Of a DNA stretch of 28,613 bases, positions 22,205 to 28,613 are shown one piece after another. Position numbers and translations under genes: made by a program. This DNA comes from DAIDJM01 sp964250215 (lineage in GTDB: Bacteria > Pseudomonadota > Alphaproteobacteria > Acetobacterales > Acetobacteraceae), in NCBI GenBank assembly GCA_964250215.1, contig CAXUEX010000019.1, positions 1 through 28,613 on the forward strand, read 5' to 3'. The notes under the pieces were generated by a model, which saw only the letters and a list, made by a program, of their open reading frames with translations, was not told where the DNA came from and did no database searches. Position 1 is the first letter of the stretch, and each line of letters starts with the position of its first letter.

Positions 22205-24184
22205 ATGCGCCTTCTCCTGGCCGCTGGCCTTGCCGTGCTGCCCGTGGCGGCACTCGGGCAGACCAATCCGGACGAGCAAGATATCACCGTCACGGCCACT
22301 AGAACGCCGACCGCCGTGCAGGATATTCCCGCCGGCGTCACGATCATCGACCGGAGCACCATTGAACAGCGCGGCTACACCAGTTTGGTCGATGCGCTCT
22401 CGGCCGTGCCGGGCGTTCGCATCGCGCAGAGCGGCGGCCCGGGCGCGCAGGCATCGGTGTTCATCCGCGGCACCAATTCCAACCAGGTGCTGGTGCTGCG
22501 CGACGGCGTGCCGGTGAACGATCCGGGCGATCCCGGCGGCGCGTTCAATTTCGGTGTCGATACGCTTGGCGATGTCGAGCGCATCGAGATCGTGCGCGGG
22601 CCGATGTCGAGCCTGTATGGATCGGGCGCGATCGGCGGCGTGATCAACATCATCACGCGAAAGGGCGCGGGCGCGCCGCATGGCTCCGTCACGCTCGGCG
22701 GCGGCCTGCCGCTGCAAGGGCTGGTGCAGGCGGATGTGGCTGGCGGCACTGGCATCTGGGATTACGCCGGCAGCGTGGAAAGCCAGTCGATCCGCGGCTT
22801 CGATCAAACGCCGAAGCGCGAATACGGGGTATATACCGGCGAGCTGGATGGCGACCGCAACAAACAGGCGGAGCTGGAGATCGGCGTGACGCCTGTGCAG
22901 GACACGCGTATTTCTCTGCTGCTGCGCGCGCGCGACGCCAAATACGGCTACGACGAGCAGGGCACCGATCCCGCCAATTTCTTGCTCACCACCTATGACG
23001 GAGGCAACGCCACGGGCTACGACGCCTCGCTGTTCGGGCGCCTTGGCGTGACAAGCAAGCTGCTCGATGGCGCGTGGAACACGAGTCTCTATTTGACGCG
23101 TTTGCAGGATGACCGCCGCTACACGGTGGCCTTCGATCAGCTCGACCCGACGGGCGACACGGCCGACGATCGGTATCACGGCCGCCGCACCGATGTCTCA
23201 TGGAACAACGTCGTGACGCTTCCGGATTGGGGTGCCGCGCGCAATACGCGGCTGACATTCGGCTACGAGCATGCCAACGACGTGGCCGACAGCAAGGTAA
23301 ATGAAACCTCTTACACAGGCCCGTTCACAAGCCTGGTGCATGCGCATGCCGATACCGACTCCGGCTATGCGGGGCTCGAGTCTAATCTGTTCGGCCGGCT
23401 GCTGACGACGGCACAGTTGCGTGAGGATGCCACCACGATAGCCGGTGATGCCTTCACCTGGCGGCTCGGCGCCACGCTGGCGCTGCCGGAAATTGCGAGC
23501 CGACTGAAAGCGGCCTACGGCACGGGCTTTCGCGCGCCGGCGCTGTTCGACCGCTACGGCATCGAAGCCTTCTTCATGGGCAATCCAAATCTCAAGCCGG
23601 AACGTTCGCAGGGTTGGGAATTCGGCTTTGCCACCGATTTTCTGCTGGGGGGTGCTGGGGCCGCAACCGTGTCGGTAAGCTATTTCGCCAACCGGCTGCG
23701 GGAGCTGATCACATTCGCTTTCACCCCGGCCGGGAGTACGTTGGTGAACGTCGGCGCCGCACGCGCCCATGGCGTGGAAGCGACATTTGATTGGCGCTGG
23801 GCGAACTGGATTGCGGCGAACGCGGCCTACACCTACACCGATGCGCGGGATCTCGACGCCGGCGCGCGTCTGTTGCGCCGGCCTTACAATCAGGCTTCGC
23901 TGAACCTGCGCCTCACGCCGATGCCGCGCCTGTCAATCACACCGGAGCTGCTCTATGTCGGCTCTTTCGCCGATTACCTCGTGAACGACGAAGGTTTCGC
24001 GGCGAACTCGCCGGGCCTTTCGCCGAGCGGCTGGCTGTTCAACCTGAATGCTTCCTGGCAAGCCACGTCCAGGTTGAAGCTGTTCGTTTGGGCGAAAAAC
24101 CTGGGCGGATCGCGCTTCGAACCCGTGAACGGCTACCAGATTCCCGGCGCCTCCTTCCTGGCCGGCGGCAAGCTAACGTTCTGA
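22205..24184 (+). CDS. btuB: TonB-dependent vitamin B12 receptor, BtuB-like
   Basis: This 659-residue outer-membrane receptor imports cobalamin using TonB energy. It has a signal peptide (residues 1-19), a TonB box D-I-T-V-T-A at 26-31, a plug domain ('RGTNSNQVLVLRDGVPVND', 'ERIEIVRGPMSSLYGSGAIGGVINIITRKG') and a beta-barrel ending in Phe ('GGKLTF'), as outer-membrane proteins do. The cobalamin riboswitch in the leader supports B12 as substrate. The ATG at 22205 has GGAG nine bases upstream, within the riboswitch-controlled hairpin. No btuCDF or cob genes are in the window, so the inner-membrane importer must be elsewhere. The next gene is convergent. Confidence 0.92.
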   Translation: MRLLLAAGLAVLPVAALGQTNPDEQDITVTATRTPTAVQDIPAGVTIIDRSTIEQRGYTSLVDALSAVPGVRIAQSGGPGAQASVFIRGTNSNQVLVLRDGVPVNDPGDPGGAFNFGVDTLGDVERIEIVRGPMSSLYGSGAIGGVINIITRKGAGAPHGSVTLGGGLPLQGLVQADVAGGTGIWDYAGSVESQSIRGFDQTPKREYGVYTGELDGDRNKQAELEIGVTPVQDTRISLLLRARDAKYGYDEQGTDPANFLLTTYDGGNATGYDASLFGRLGVTSKLLDGAWNTSLYLTRLQDDRRYTVAFDQLDPTGDTADDRYHGRRTDVSWNNVVTLPDWGAARNTRLTFGYEHANDVADSKVNETSYTGPFTSLVHAHADTDSGYAGLESNLFGRLLTTAQLREDATTIAGDAFTWRLGATLALPEIASRLKAAYGTGFRAPALFDRYGIEAFFMGNPNLKPERSQGWEFGFATDFLLGGAGAATVSVSYFANRLRELITFAFTPAGSTLVNVGAARAHGVEATFDWRWANWIAANAAYTYTDARDLDAGARLLRRPYNQASLNLRLTPMPRLSITPELLYVGSFADYLVNDEGFAANSPGLSPSGWLFNLNASWQATSRLKLFVWAKNLGGSRFEPVNGYQIPGASFLAGGKLTF

Positions 24185-24187
24185 AAT

Positions 24188-24232
24188 TCCTGGAAAGGCT
24201 GGGCGGCTAATTTATCCCCCAGCTCTCCAGGA
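24188..24232. terminator. Long hairpin between convergent btuB and XRE regulator gene
   Basis: Two consecutive stems, TCCTGGA/TCCAGGA (24188-24194/24226-24232) and GCTGGG/CCCAGC (24198-24203/24218-24223), form one extended hairpin with a short internal bulge. It fills almost all of the 49-base space between the two stops. No T-run follows on either strand, so a factor-assisted or bidirectional terminator is likely. Confidence 0.55.
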
Positions 24233-24233
24233 T

Positions 24234-24698
24234 TCAGCCGTCCTGCGGTCCCATCGACTTGATGAGGTCGAACACGCGCTTGCGGATGGCGGGTTCGGTG
24301 ATGCGGTAATAGGCGCGCACCAGTTCCAGAGTTTCGCGCTTCGAGAGCGGATCGTTGACGCCGCCGAACCCCTCCATGCCTTCCGCCATGCCGCCGACGC
24401 CGTGACCGGCGTGGCCGGACAAGGCATCGGGCATGTCGTCGAAGAAGAAGCTGATCGGCACGTCGAGCACCCGCGATAGATCGTAGAGGCGCGAGGCGCC
24501 CACCCGGTTCACGCCGCGCTCATATTTCTGCACCTGCTGGAAGGTCAGGCCCAGCGCTTCGCCGAGCCGTTCCTGCGACATGCCCATCAGCGTCCGGCGC
24601 AGACGGATGCGGGAACCGACATGCACGTCGATCGGGCTGGGACGGCTTTCGCCGGGCTCGCCGGGGGCGCCTTCGACGGTTTGTTGGGAACGGGGCAT
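24234..24698 (-). CDS. XRE-family regulator, PraR-like
   Basis: The 154-residue protein has a Cro/CI-type HTH at residues ~28-85: 'HVGSRIRLRRTLMGMSQERLGEALGLTFQQVQKYERGVNRVGASRLYDLSRVLDVPISFFFDD'. This wording is highly conserved among alphaproteobacteria in regulators such as PraR. A Gly/His/Met-rich linker (90-115) and a helical C-terminal region follow. The ATG at 24698 gives a Pro-rich flexible leader. In many alphaproteobacteria this gene sits between lnt and metK; here lnt is upstream but a convergent btuB takes the metK place. A TTGACA promoter of its own lies upstream, so it need not depend on lnt transcription. Targets are unknown here. Confidence 0.85.
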   Translation of the reverse strand: MPRSQQTVEGAPGEPGESRPSPIDVHVGSRIRLRRTLMGMSQERLGEALGLTFQQVQKYERGVNRVGASRLYDLSRVLDVPISFFFDDMPDALSGHAGHGVGGMAEGMEGFGGVNDPLSKRETLELVRAYYRITEPAIRKRVFDLIKSMGPQDG

Positions 24699-24735
24699 CG
24701 AAAATCTCTCAATCAAAATGTCAGCGTGCCGGATT

Positions 24736-24764
24736 TTCCTACCCACGCAACCATAAATTGTCAA
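24736..24764 (-). promoter_or_regulatory. Promoter of the XRE regulator gene
   Basis: On the minus strand, TTGACA (24764-24759) is followed after 17 bases by TAGGAA (24741-24736). This is a perfect -35 box with a weak -10 box, giving a leader of about 30 bases before the ATG at 24698. It lies in the 123-base space after lnt, where the sequence becomes AT-richer. Confidence 0.55.
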
Positions 24765-24821
24765 CGCCCATTCTGAATTTTGAACGTCCGGGTAACTTTT
24801 TCGACAGAAACTGGACGGTCG

Positions 24822-26414
24822 TCACGCTTTTTCGCGCTGCCTTGTGAGGCCAGACCCCATCCCCACCGTCAGCAAGGCCAGGAGCAGCGGCGCGGCCAGA
24901 CCCATGCGGGAGAACGGCGTGCGCTCGAGTCGGCCGGGCACCGGCGCCACCAGCACCCCGCGGCGACCCAGCCCGAGCCGCGCCAGCACCCGGCCCTGCG
25001 CGTCGATCACGGCCGAGATGCCGGTGTTCGCGGCCCGCAGCATGGGCAGGCCTTCCTCCACGCTGCGCATCCGCGCCGCCGCCAGATGCTGCCGCGGCCC
25101 GGCCGAGTTGCCGAACCACGAATCGTTGGTGACGTTCACCAGCAGATCGGGGCGGTCGTGCTGCAACACCACCTGGGCCGGAAAGATCGCCTCGTAGCAG
25201 ATCAGCGGACCGATCGCGGGCAGCCCGGGGATGTGCCAGGTCACCAGGCCGGGCCCGGGGCTCCAGCCCTGCTCGCCCAAACGAATCGGCAGGTAGCTCG
25301 GGAAATACTCGCCGTAGGGCACCAGATGGTGCTTGTCGTAGGTGGCGAGCACGCTGCCGTCCGGCCCCAGCGCCAGCAGGCTGTTATGGGCGCGGCCCGC
25401 CGCGTCCTCCCGCGCCGCGCCCGCCAGTGCGACGGCGCCGGCAGCGGCAGCGGCAATGGCTTGGCGCGCCGGCGCATCCTGCTGCAGCCAGAACGGGCTC
25501 GCCGTCTCGGGCCAGATCACCAGCTTTGGTGCCGCGCCGGCTTCGGTGATGCCCTGCCGGGTGAGCGCGAGATAACGCTCGAACACGCCCAGCGCCCAGC
25601 CCCGATCGCGCCAGTGGTCGCGGTGCTCGATTTCCGAGACATTGCCCTGCACCAGCACCGCGTGCAGGGCGAGAGCGGGGGAAGGGTGCAGCGTAAGCAG
25701 CCGCGCGCCGCCCGCTATGCCCCAGCCCAGCAGCAGCACGAAATTCACCCCCTGCGGCCGCCGGCCCAGCACCGGGATCGCCGCCACCAGCAGCGTGCCG
25801 AGCGTGAGCCCCGGCACGCCCACCCAGGCGGCCGGCTGCATGAAGGCCAGGCCGAGGAAGCCGGGAAATTCCCAGGTGCTGCCGAGCGGGTTCCACGGAA
25901 AGCCGGTCATGGCGAATTGCCGCGCCAGGTCGCCGAGCACCCAAAGCCCGGCTAGCATAGAGACCCGGTGCCAGCCGGGCTGGGCCCGTTTGGCCAGGGC
26001 GCAGGGCACCGCGATGAACAGCGCCAGTGCCGCGGCCAGGAGGGGCACGGCCAGCGGCACCGCCCACCAGAATTCGGCGGCCTGCACCAGCACGGCGTTC
26101 GTCACCCAATACAGGCCGACGCAGTGGTGCGCGAAGCCGAAGGCCAAGCCGCGGCGGAATGCGCCGAGACTGCCGCGGCTGCCATCGATCAGGCAGATCA
26201 GGCCGGGGATGGCGATCAGCAGCAGCGGTGTGAGCGTGAACGGCGGCAGGGCCAGCGCGGCGATGGCGCCGAAACCGGCCGCGGCAAGATCGCCGCGCCA
26301 GCCGCGGAACGCCCGCAACCCGTTGAAAATCCGATTGCCGCCGGCGGCCGGCGCGCCGCCCTGGACAAGCCGGAGGCGGTGGCCCGCAGACGCCGCTACT
26401 TCAGCCTTCGGCAA
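24822..26414 (-). CDS. lnt: Apolipoprotein N-acyltransferase
   Basis: It transfers the third acyl chain onto the N-terminal Cys of lipoproteins in the inner membrane. The 530-residue product has six or more membrane segments in the first ~240 residues, then a nitrilase-fold domain with the catalytic triad Glu303 ('VIWPETASP'), Lys361 ('TYDKHHLVPYGEY') and Cys406 ('LICYEAIFP'), and a final membrane helix. Start: TTG at 26414 overlaps the end of the upstream gene by 14 bases; no ATG or GTG exists before 'GWRGDLAAAGFG', and a second TTG at residue 33 is the only alternative. Overlap with the OlsB-like gene indicates coupled expression. Confidence 0.93.
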   Translation of the reverse strand: MPKAEVAASAGHRLRLVQGGAPAAGGNRIFNGLRAFRGWRGDLAAAGFGAIAALALPPFTLTPLLLIAIPGLICLIDGSRGSLGAFRRGLAFGFAHHCVGLYWVTNAVLVQAAEFWWAVPLAVPLLAAALALFIAVPCALAKRAQPGWHRVSMLAGLWVLGDLARQFAMTGFPWNPLGSTWEFPGFLGLAFMQPAAWVGVPGLTLGTLLVAAIPVLGRRPQGVNFVLLLGWGIAGGARLLTLHPSPALALHAVLVQGNVSEIEHRDHWRDRGWALGVFERYLALTRQGITEAGAAPKLVIWPETASPFWLQQDAPARQAIAAAAAGAVALAGAAREDAAGRAHNSLLALGPDGSVLATYDKHHLVPYGEYFPSYLPIRLGEQGWSPGPGLVTWHIPGLPAIGPLICYEAIFPAQVVLQHDRPDLLVNVTNDSWFGNSAGPRQHLAAARMRSVEEGLPMLRAANTGISAVIDAQGRVLARLGLGRRGVLVAPVPGRLERTPFSRMGLAAPLLLALLTVGMGSGLTRQREKA

Positions 26415-27243
26415 GCGCGTCGCGCAACTGGCGTTCGTAGTGGCGGTAGTAGCGATCGGTCACCAGGTCGGTTTTCACCACCACGCAGACGTCGGTGGTG
26501 TTGAACTGGCGGTCGATCACGGCGCCATCGCCCACGAAACCGCCTAGCCGGAGATAGCCCTTGATCAGCGGCGGCAGCCTGCCCATCACGCGCCGCTGGT
26601 CCAAATCCTCGGGGTCCAGACGCCGCATCTCGATATAGCGCTCGGGCAGCGCACGCGGCCGCAGCGCGGGCGGGGCCAGGTGGTTGTGGTAGAGGAAAGT
26701 GAGTTCCGCCGCCCATTCCTCGGGGTCGGTGGAAGGCAGGCTGGCGCAGCCGAACATCACATCGATCTGATGGCGGAACACATAGGCCGCGATACCGCGC
26801 CACAGAAGCTGCATCACCGCGCGGCTGCGATAGGCGCTGGCGACGCAGGAGCGGCCGAGTTCCAGCAACTGGCCATGGAATCCGGCCAGCGGCGACAGAT
26901 CGTATTCATCGTCGGAGTAGAATCGGCCGATCTGCTCCGCCGCCTCCTGGCGGATGAGGCGATATGTGCCCACCACGCCCTCGGGCCCCGGCCCAATCGC
27001 GTGATCGATCACCACCATATGATCGGCCACCGCATCGAACGCATCCACATCGCGTTCCAGCACGCGCGCCTGTTCCGAGGGCTCGGCCCCCATTTCGGCA
27101 TAGAACACGCGCCAGCGCAGCGCCTGCACCGCATCGACCTCCGCCTCGGTCGTGGCGATCCGAACGCCCAGATGGCCCGCCCGCAGCTCGCCGAAACCCG
27201 GGCTGTCCGGTGCGGTCGCGGCCAACTTCAGCTCCACCGTCAT
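26401..27243 (-). CDS. OlsB-like N-acyltransferase (GNAT, ornithine lipid synthesis)
   Basis: The 280-residue protein matches the OlsB/hemolysin-like GNAT family, which acylates ornithine to lyso-ornithine lipid: 'ALRWRVFYAEMGAE', 'DHMVVIDHAIGPGPEGVVGTYRLIRQEAA', 'LELGRSCVASAYRSRAVMQLLWRGIAAYV', 'MFGCASLPSTDPEEWAAELTFLYHNHLAP', and 'PPLIKGYLRLGGFVGDGAVIDRQFNTTDVCVVVKTD'. The ATG at 27243 overlaps the fur stop (ATGA). Without an OlsA neighbour the exact reaction is inferred; other GNAT lipid acyltransferases are possible. Its coupling to fur upstream and lnt downstream suggests iron-responsive control of membrane acylation, which is inference. Confidence 0.78.
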   Translation of the reverse strand: MTVELKLAATAPDSPGFGELRAGHLGVRIATTEAEVDAVQALRWRVFYAEMGAEPSEQARVLERDVDAFDAVADHMVVIDHAIGPGPEGVVGTYRLIRQEAAEQIGRFYSDDEYDLSPLAGFHGQLLELGRSCVASAYRSRAVMQLLWRGIAAYVFRHQIDVMFGCASLPSTDPEEWAAELTFLYHNHLAPPALRPRALPERYIEMRRLDPEDLDQRRVMGRLPPLIKGYLRLGGFVGDGAVIDRQFNTTDVCVVVKTDLVTDRYYRHYERQLRDALAEG

Positions 27244-27707
27244 CGCGGCGCCTCCTCCCCCAGCGGCTCCTCGGCCATGGCCGGGCGGCCCGCGGCCTTC
27301 GGCACGCGCCGGCGGCCGTAGATCTCCAGCCGTGTCGAAACATGCTCGAAGCCCAGCCGGCTCGCGATCTGCTGCATCAGCCGCTCCTGCTCGCGATCCT
27401 CGAATTCGATGACGCGGCCTGTGTCGATGTCGATCAGGTGGTAATGCCGGCCATGTTCGGTCGGCTCGTAGCGCGCCCGCCCGCCGCCGAAATCCCGCCG
27501 CTCCAAAATGCCGCGCTCCTCCAGCAGACGTACGGTGCGATACACGGTGGCGATCGAGATCCGCCGGTCCAGCGCCGTGGCGCGGCGATAAAGTTCCTCC
27601 ACGTCGGGGTGGTCTTCGGCTTCCGAGAGCACACGGGCGATCACCCGCCGCTGGCCCGTCATCTTCAGGCCCTGCTCCACGCACAGCCGCTCGATGCGCG
27701 ATTCCAT
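27240..27707 (-). CDS. fur: Fur-family regulator (alphaproteobacterial Fur/Mur type)
   Basis: The 155-residue metal-dependent repressor has the winged-helix part 'TGQRRVIARVLSEAEDHPDVEELYRRA' and recognition helix 'SIATVYRTVRLLEE' (residues 51-64), then the dimerisation domain 'DTGRVIEFEDREQERLMQQIASRLGF'. The usual H-H-D-H metal motif reads H-G-R-H-Y-H-L (85-91), so an Asp is replaced by Tyr. There is no C-terminal CxxC zinc site, as in many alphaproteobacterial Fur/Mur proteins that sense manganese or iron. It is first in the coupled fur-olsB-lnt set; no obvious Fur box was found upstream. Confidence 0.85.
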   Translation of the reverse strand: MESRIERLCVEQGLKMTGQRRVIARVLSEAEDHPDVEELYRRATALDRRISIATVYRTVRLLEERGILERRDFGGGRARYEPTEHGRHYHLIDIDTGRVIEFEDREQERLMQQIASRLGFEHVSTRLEIYGRRRVPKAAGRPAMAEEPLGEEAPR

Positions 27708-27763
27708 CGCCGCGGGCGTAGCCCATTCGGTTTGCCGTTGCCAGTGGCAGGTGTGGGCGGCCG

Positions 27764-27787
27764 GCGGCCCAGGGAGCGGCCCAGGGT
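27764..27787. repeat. Two tandem 12-base units between mucR and fur
   Basis: GCGGCCCAGGGA followed by GCGGCCCAGGGT: two adjacent copies differing at the last base, just after the mucR stop and ~60 bases before fur. Probably incidental slippage; no function is evident. Confidence 0.5.
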
Positions 27788-27794
27788 AGGGGGG

Positions 27795-28244
27795 TCAGGC
27801 TTCGGGAGCGGCGGGGGGCGCCTTCGACCTTGGCTTGCGGCTGGAGGTGGATTTTGTGCCAAGCCCGATCTTCTTCGCCAGCGACGAGCGGTGCCGGGCA
27901 TAGTTCGGCGCCACCATCGGATAATCGGCGGGCAGCCCCCAGCGCTCGCGATATTGTTCCGGGCTCATATCATAGGCGGTCTTCAGATGCCGCTTCAGCA
28001 TCTTCAGCTTCTTGCCGTCCTCCAGGCAGATCAGATGGTCCGGGAAGATCGATTTTTTCCACGGCACGGCCGGCACCGGCTTTTCCACCTGCGGCGCTTC
28101 CCGGCCGATGGCCGCGATCGTGCGATACACCTCACCGATCAGTTCCACGAGCGCGTCAGCCGACAGCGTGTTGTTGGACACATGCGCCGCGACGATCTGT
28201 GCCGTGAGCCCGAGCAGCTCCATCGACACTGGCCCTTCAGCCAT
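27795..28244 (-). CDS. MucR/Ros-family transcriptional regulator
   Basis: The 149-residue regulator begins 'LTAQIVAAHVSNNTLSADALVELIGEVYRTIAAI' (oligomerisation region) and has the MucR DNA-binding core 'FPDHLICLEDGKKLKMLKRHLKTAYDMSPEQYRERWGLPADYPMVAPNYA', ending in a basic tail. MucR proteins act as H-NS-like silencers binding AT-rich sites. In Ros the finger is C-x2-C-x9-H-x3-H; here only Cys73 and His86 are kept, with Asp and Ala at the other two places, so zinc binding is doubtful. Start: GTG 28253 is possible, but ATG 28244 gives the family-typical N terminus. A TATATG -10 with TTGCGC 18 bases upstream (28288-28283 and 28312-28307) is a plausible promoter. Confidence 0.87.
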   Translation of the reverse strand: MAEGPVSMELLGLTAQIVAAHVSNNTLSADALVELIGEVYRTIAAIGREAPQVEKPVPAVPWKKSIFPDHLICLEDGKKLKMLKRHLKTAYDMSPEQYRERWGLPADYPMVAPNYARHRSSLAKKIGLGTKSTSSRKPRSKAPPAAPEA

Positions 28245-28280
28245 ATCCCCCACTCTCCACCTGCCGGAAGCGGAACCATA

Positions 28281-28315
28281 TATTGCGTTGCAATAGCTTC
28301 GCGCAAGTTGCGCGA
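28281..28315. promoter_or_regulatory. Two palindromes in the divergent mucR/tusA-like intergenic region
   Basis: TATTGC-GTT-GCAATA (28281-28295) and TCGCGCAA-G-TTGCGCGA (28299-28315) are both perfect inverted repeats, with 6- and 8-base arms. They overlap the putative mucR promoter and lie upstream of the tusA-like start. Operators for MucR or another dimeric regulator are the likeliest explanation. Confidence 0.55.
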
Positions 28316-28336
28316 GACAAAATCCTGGAGCGACAA

Positions 28337-28579
28337 GTGGTGAGCAAGACTAGGCCGGCGCACGAAATCGATATCACCGGAGAGACTTGCCCGATGACTT
28401 ACGTGCGCACCCGCCTGGCGCTCGATCGGCTGGCGCGTGGCGAGGTGCTGGCAGTGCGTCTGCGCGGCGCCGACCCGGAGCGCAACGTGCCGCTCTCGGC
28501 CGCGCGGCACGGCCATGAGGTGCTGCGCGAAATGCGCCAGGCGGACGGCAGCCTGCTGCTGTGGCTACGGCGCGGCTAG
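28337..28579 (+). CDS. TusA/SirA-like sulfur carrier protein
   Basis: The 80-residue product has the family's Cys-Pro motif at residues 18-19 in 'DITGETCPMTYVRTRLALDRLARGEVLAVRL'. The conserved Cys carries persulfide sulfur in tRNA thiolation and other sulfur transfers. The second half is the expected strand-helix-strand. Start: GTG 28337 (or GTG 28340) has GGAG six bases upstream (28327-28330). The frame is open to a TTG at 28283, but that stretch lies in the palindromes and is not family-like. It is divergent from mucR; the specific partner or pathway cannot be told. Confidence 0.85.
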   Translation: MVSKTRPAHEIDITGETCPMTYVRTRLALDRLARGEVLAVRLRGADPERNVPLSAARHGHEVLREMRQADGSLLLWLRRG

Positions 28580-28613
28580 GGCAACATCGGCACACATCGC
28601 GTCAGCGCGCCGA

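Noticed and set aside
28374..28595. Minus-strand open frame at the right end
   Set aside because: Antisense of the tusA-like gene with Cys/Arg/Pro-rich composition and no family resemblance.

Overview
The window is high-GC, gene-dense DNA that looks alphaproteobacterial, most likely Acetobacteraceae/Rhodospirillales. This rests on gene content: a dacC-tmk-holB-metG-tatD-MBL run with 4-base stop/start overlaps, a MucR/Ros regulator, a Fur/Mur-type regulator, an OlsB-like acyltransferase next to lnt, and a PraR-like XRE regulator. The taxon is an inference. Two 100-base N runs (13697-13796 and 19179-19278) are assembly gaps, and each interrupts a gene.

Left block (1-6844, all +): the end of an RlpA/SPOR-type envelope protein, D-Ala-D-Ala carboxypeptidase, a two-gene MazE/MazF-like toxin-antitoxin pair wedged into the operon, thymidylate kinase, DNA polymerase III delta', methionyl-tRNA synthetase, TatD DNase and an MBL-fold hydrolase. 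Apart from the toxin-antitoxin pair this is a compact housekeeping operon.

Secreted-protein cassette (6967-12924, +): two long paralogous exported proteins with phage-tailspike/pectate-lyase-like beta-helix signatures flank an exported seven-repeat GloVer protein, a predicted beta-propeller. Spacers are 28 and 5 bases, and the DNA is visibly less GC-rich than its neighbours. This is the least explained and most interesting part of the window.

Middle block (13025-20250): an ArsR regulator overlapping an SRPBCC gene cut by gap 1; the tail of a membrane protein; endonuclease III (-); the CydDC thiol exporter; a small exported OmpA-domain protein; and RecQ, split by gap 2.

Right block (20306-28579): an exported EXORDIUM/PHI-1-like protein (-); a VWA protein (-); then, divergently, a cobalamin riboswitch whose downstream hairpin can mask the ribosome-binding site of a BtuB-like TonB-dependent receptor. 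Convergent to btuB lie an XRE regulator, Lnt, an OlsB-like acyltransferase, Fur and MucR (all -). The fur-olsB-lnt genes overlap and form an envelope-lipid operon. A TusA-like gene diverges from mucR across a region with two perfect palindromes.

No tRNA, rRNA, CRISPR array or insertion sequence was recognised.
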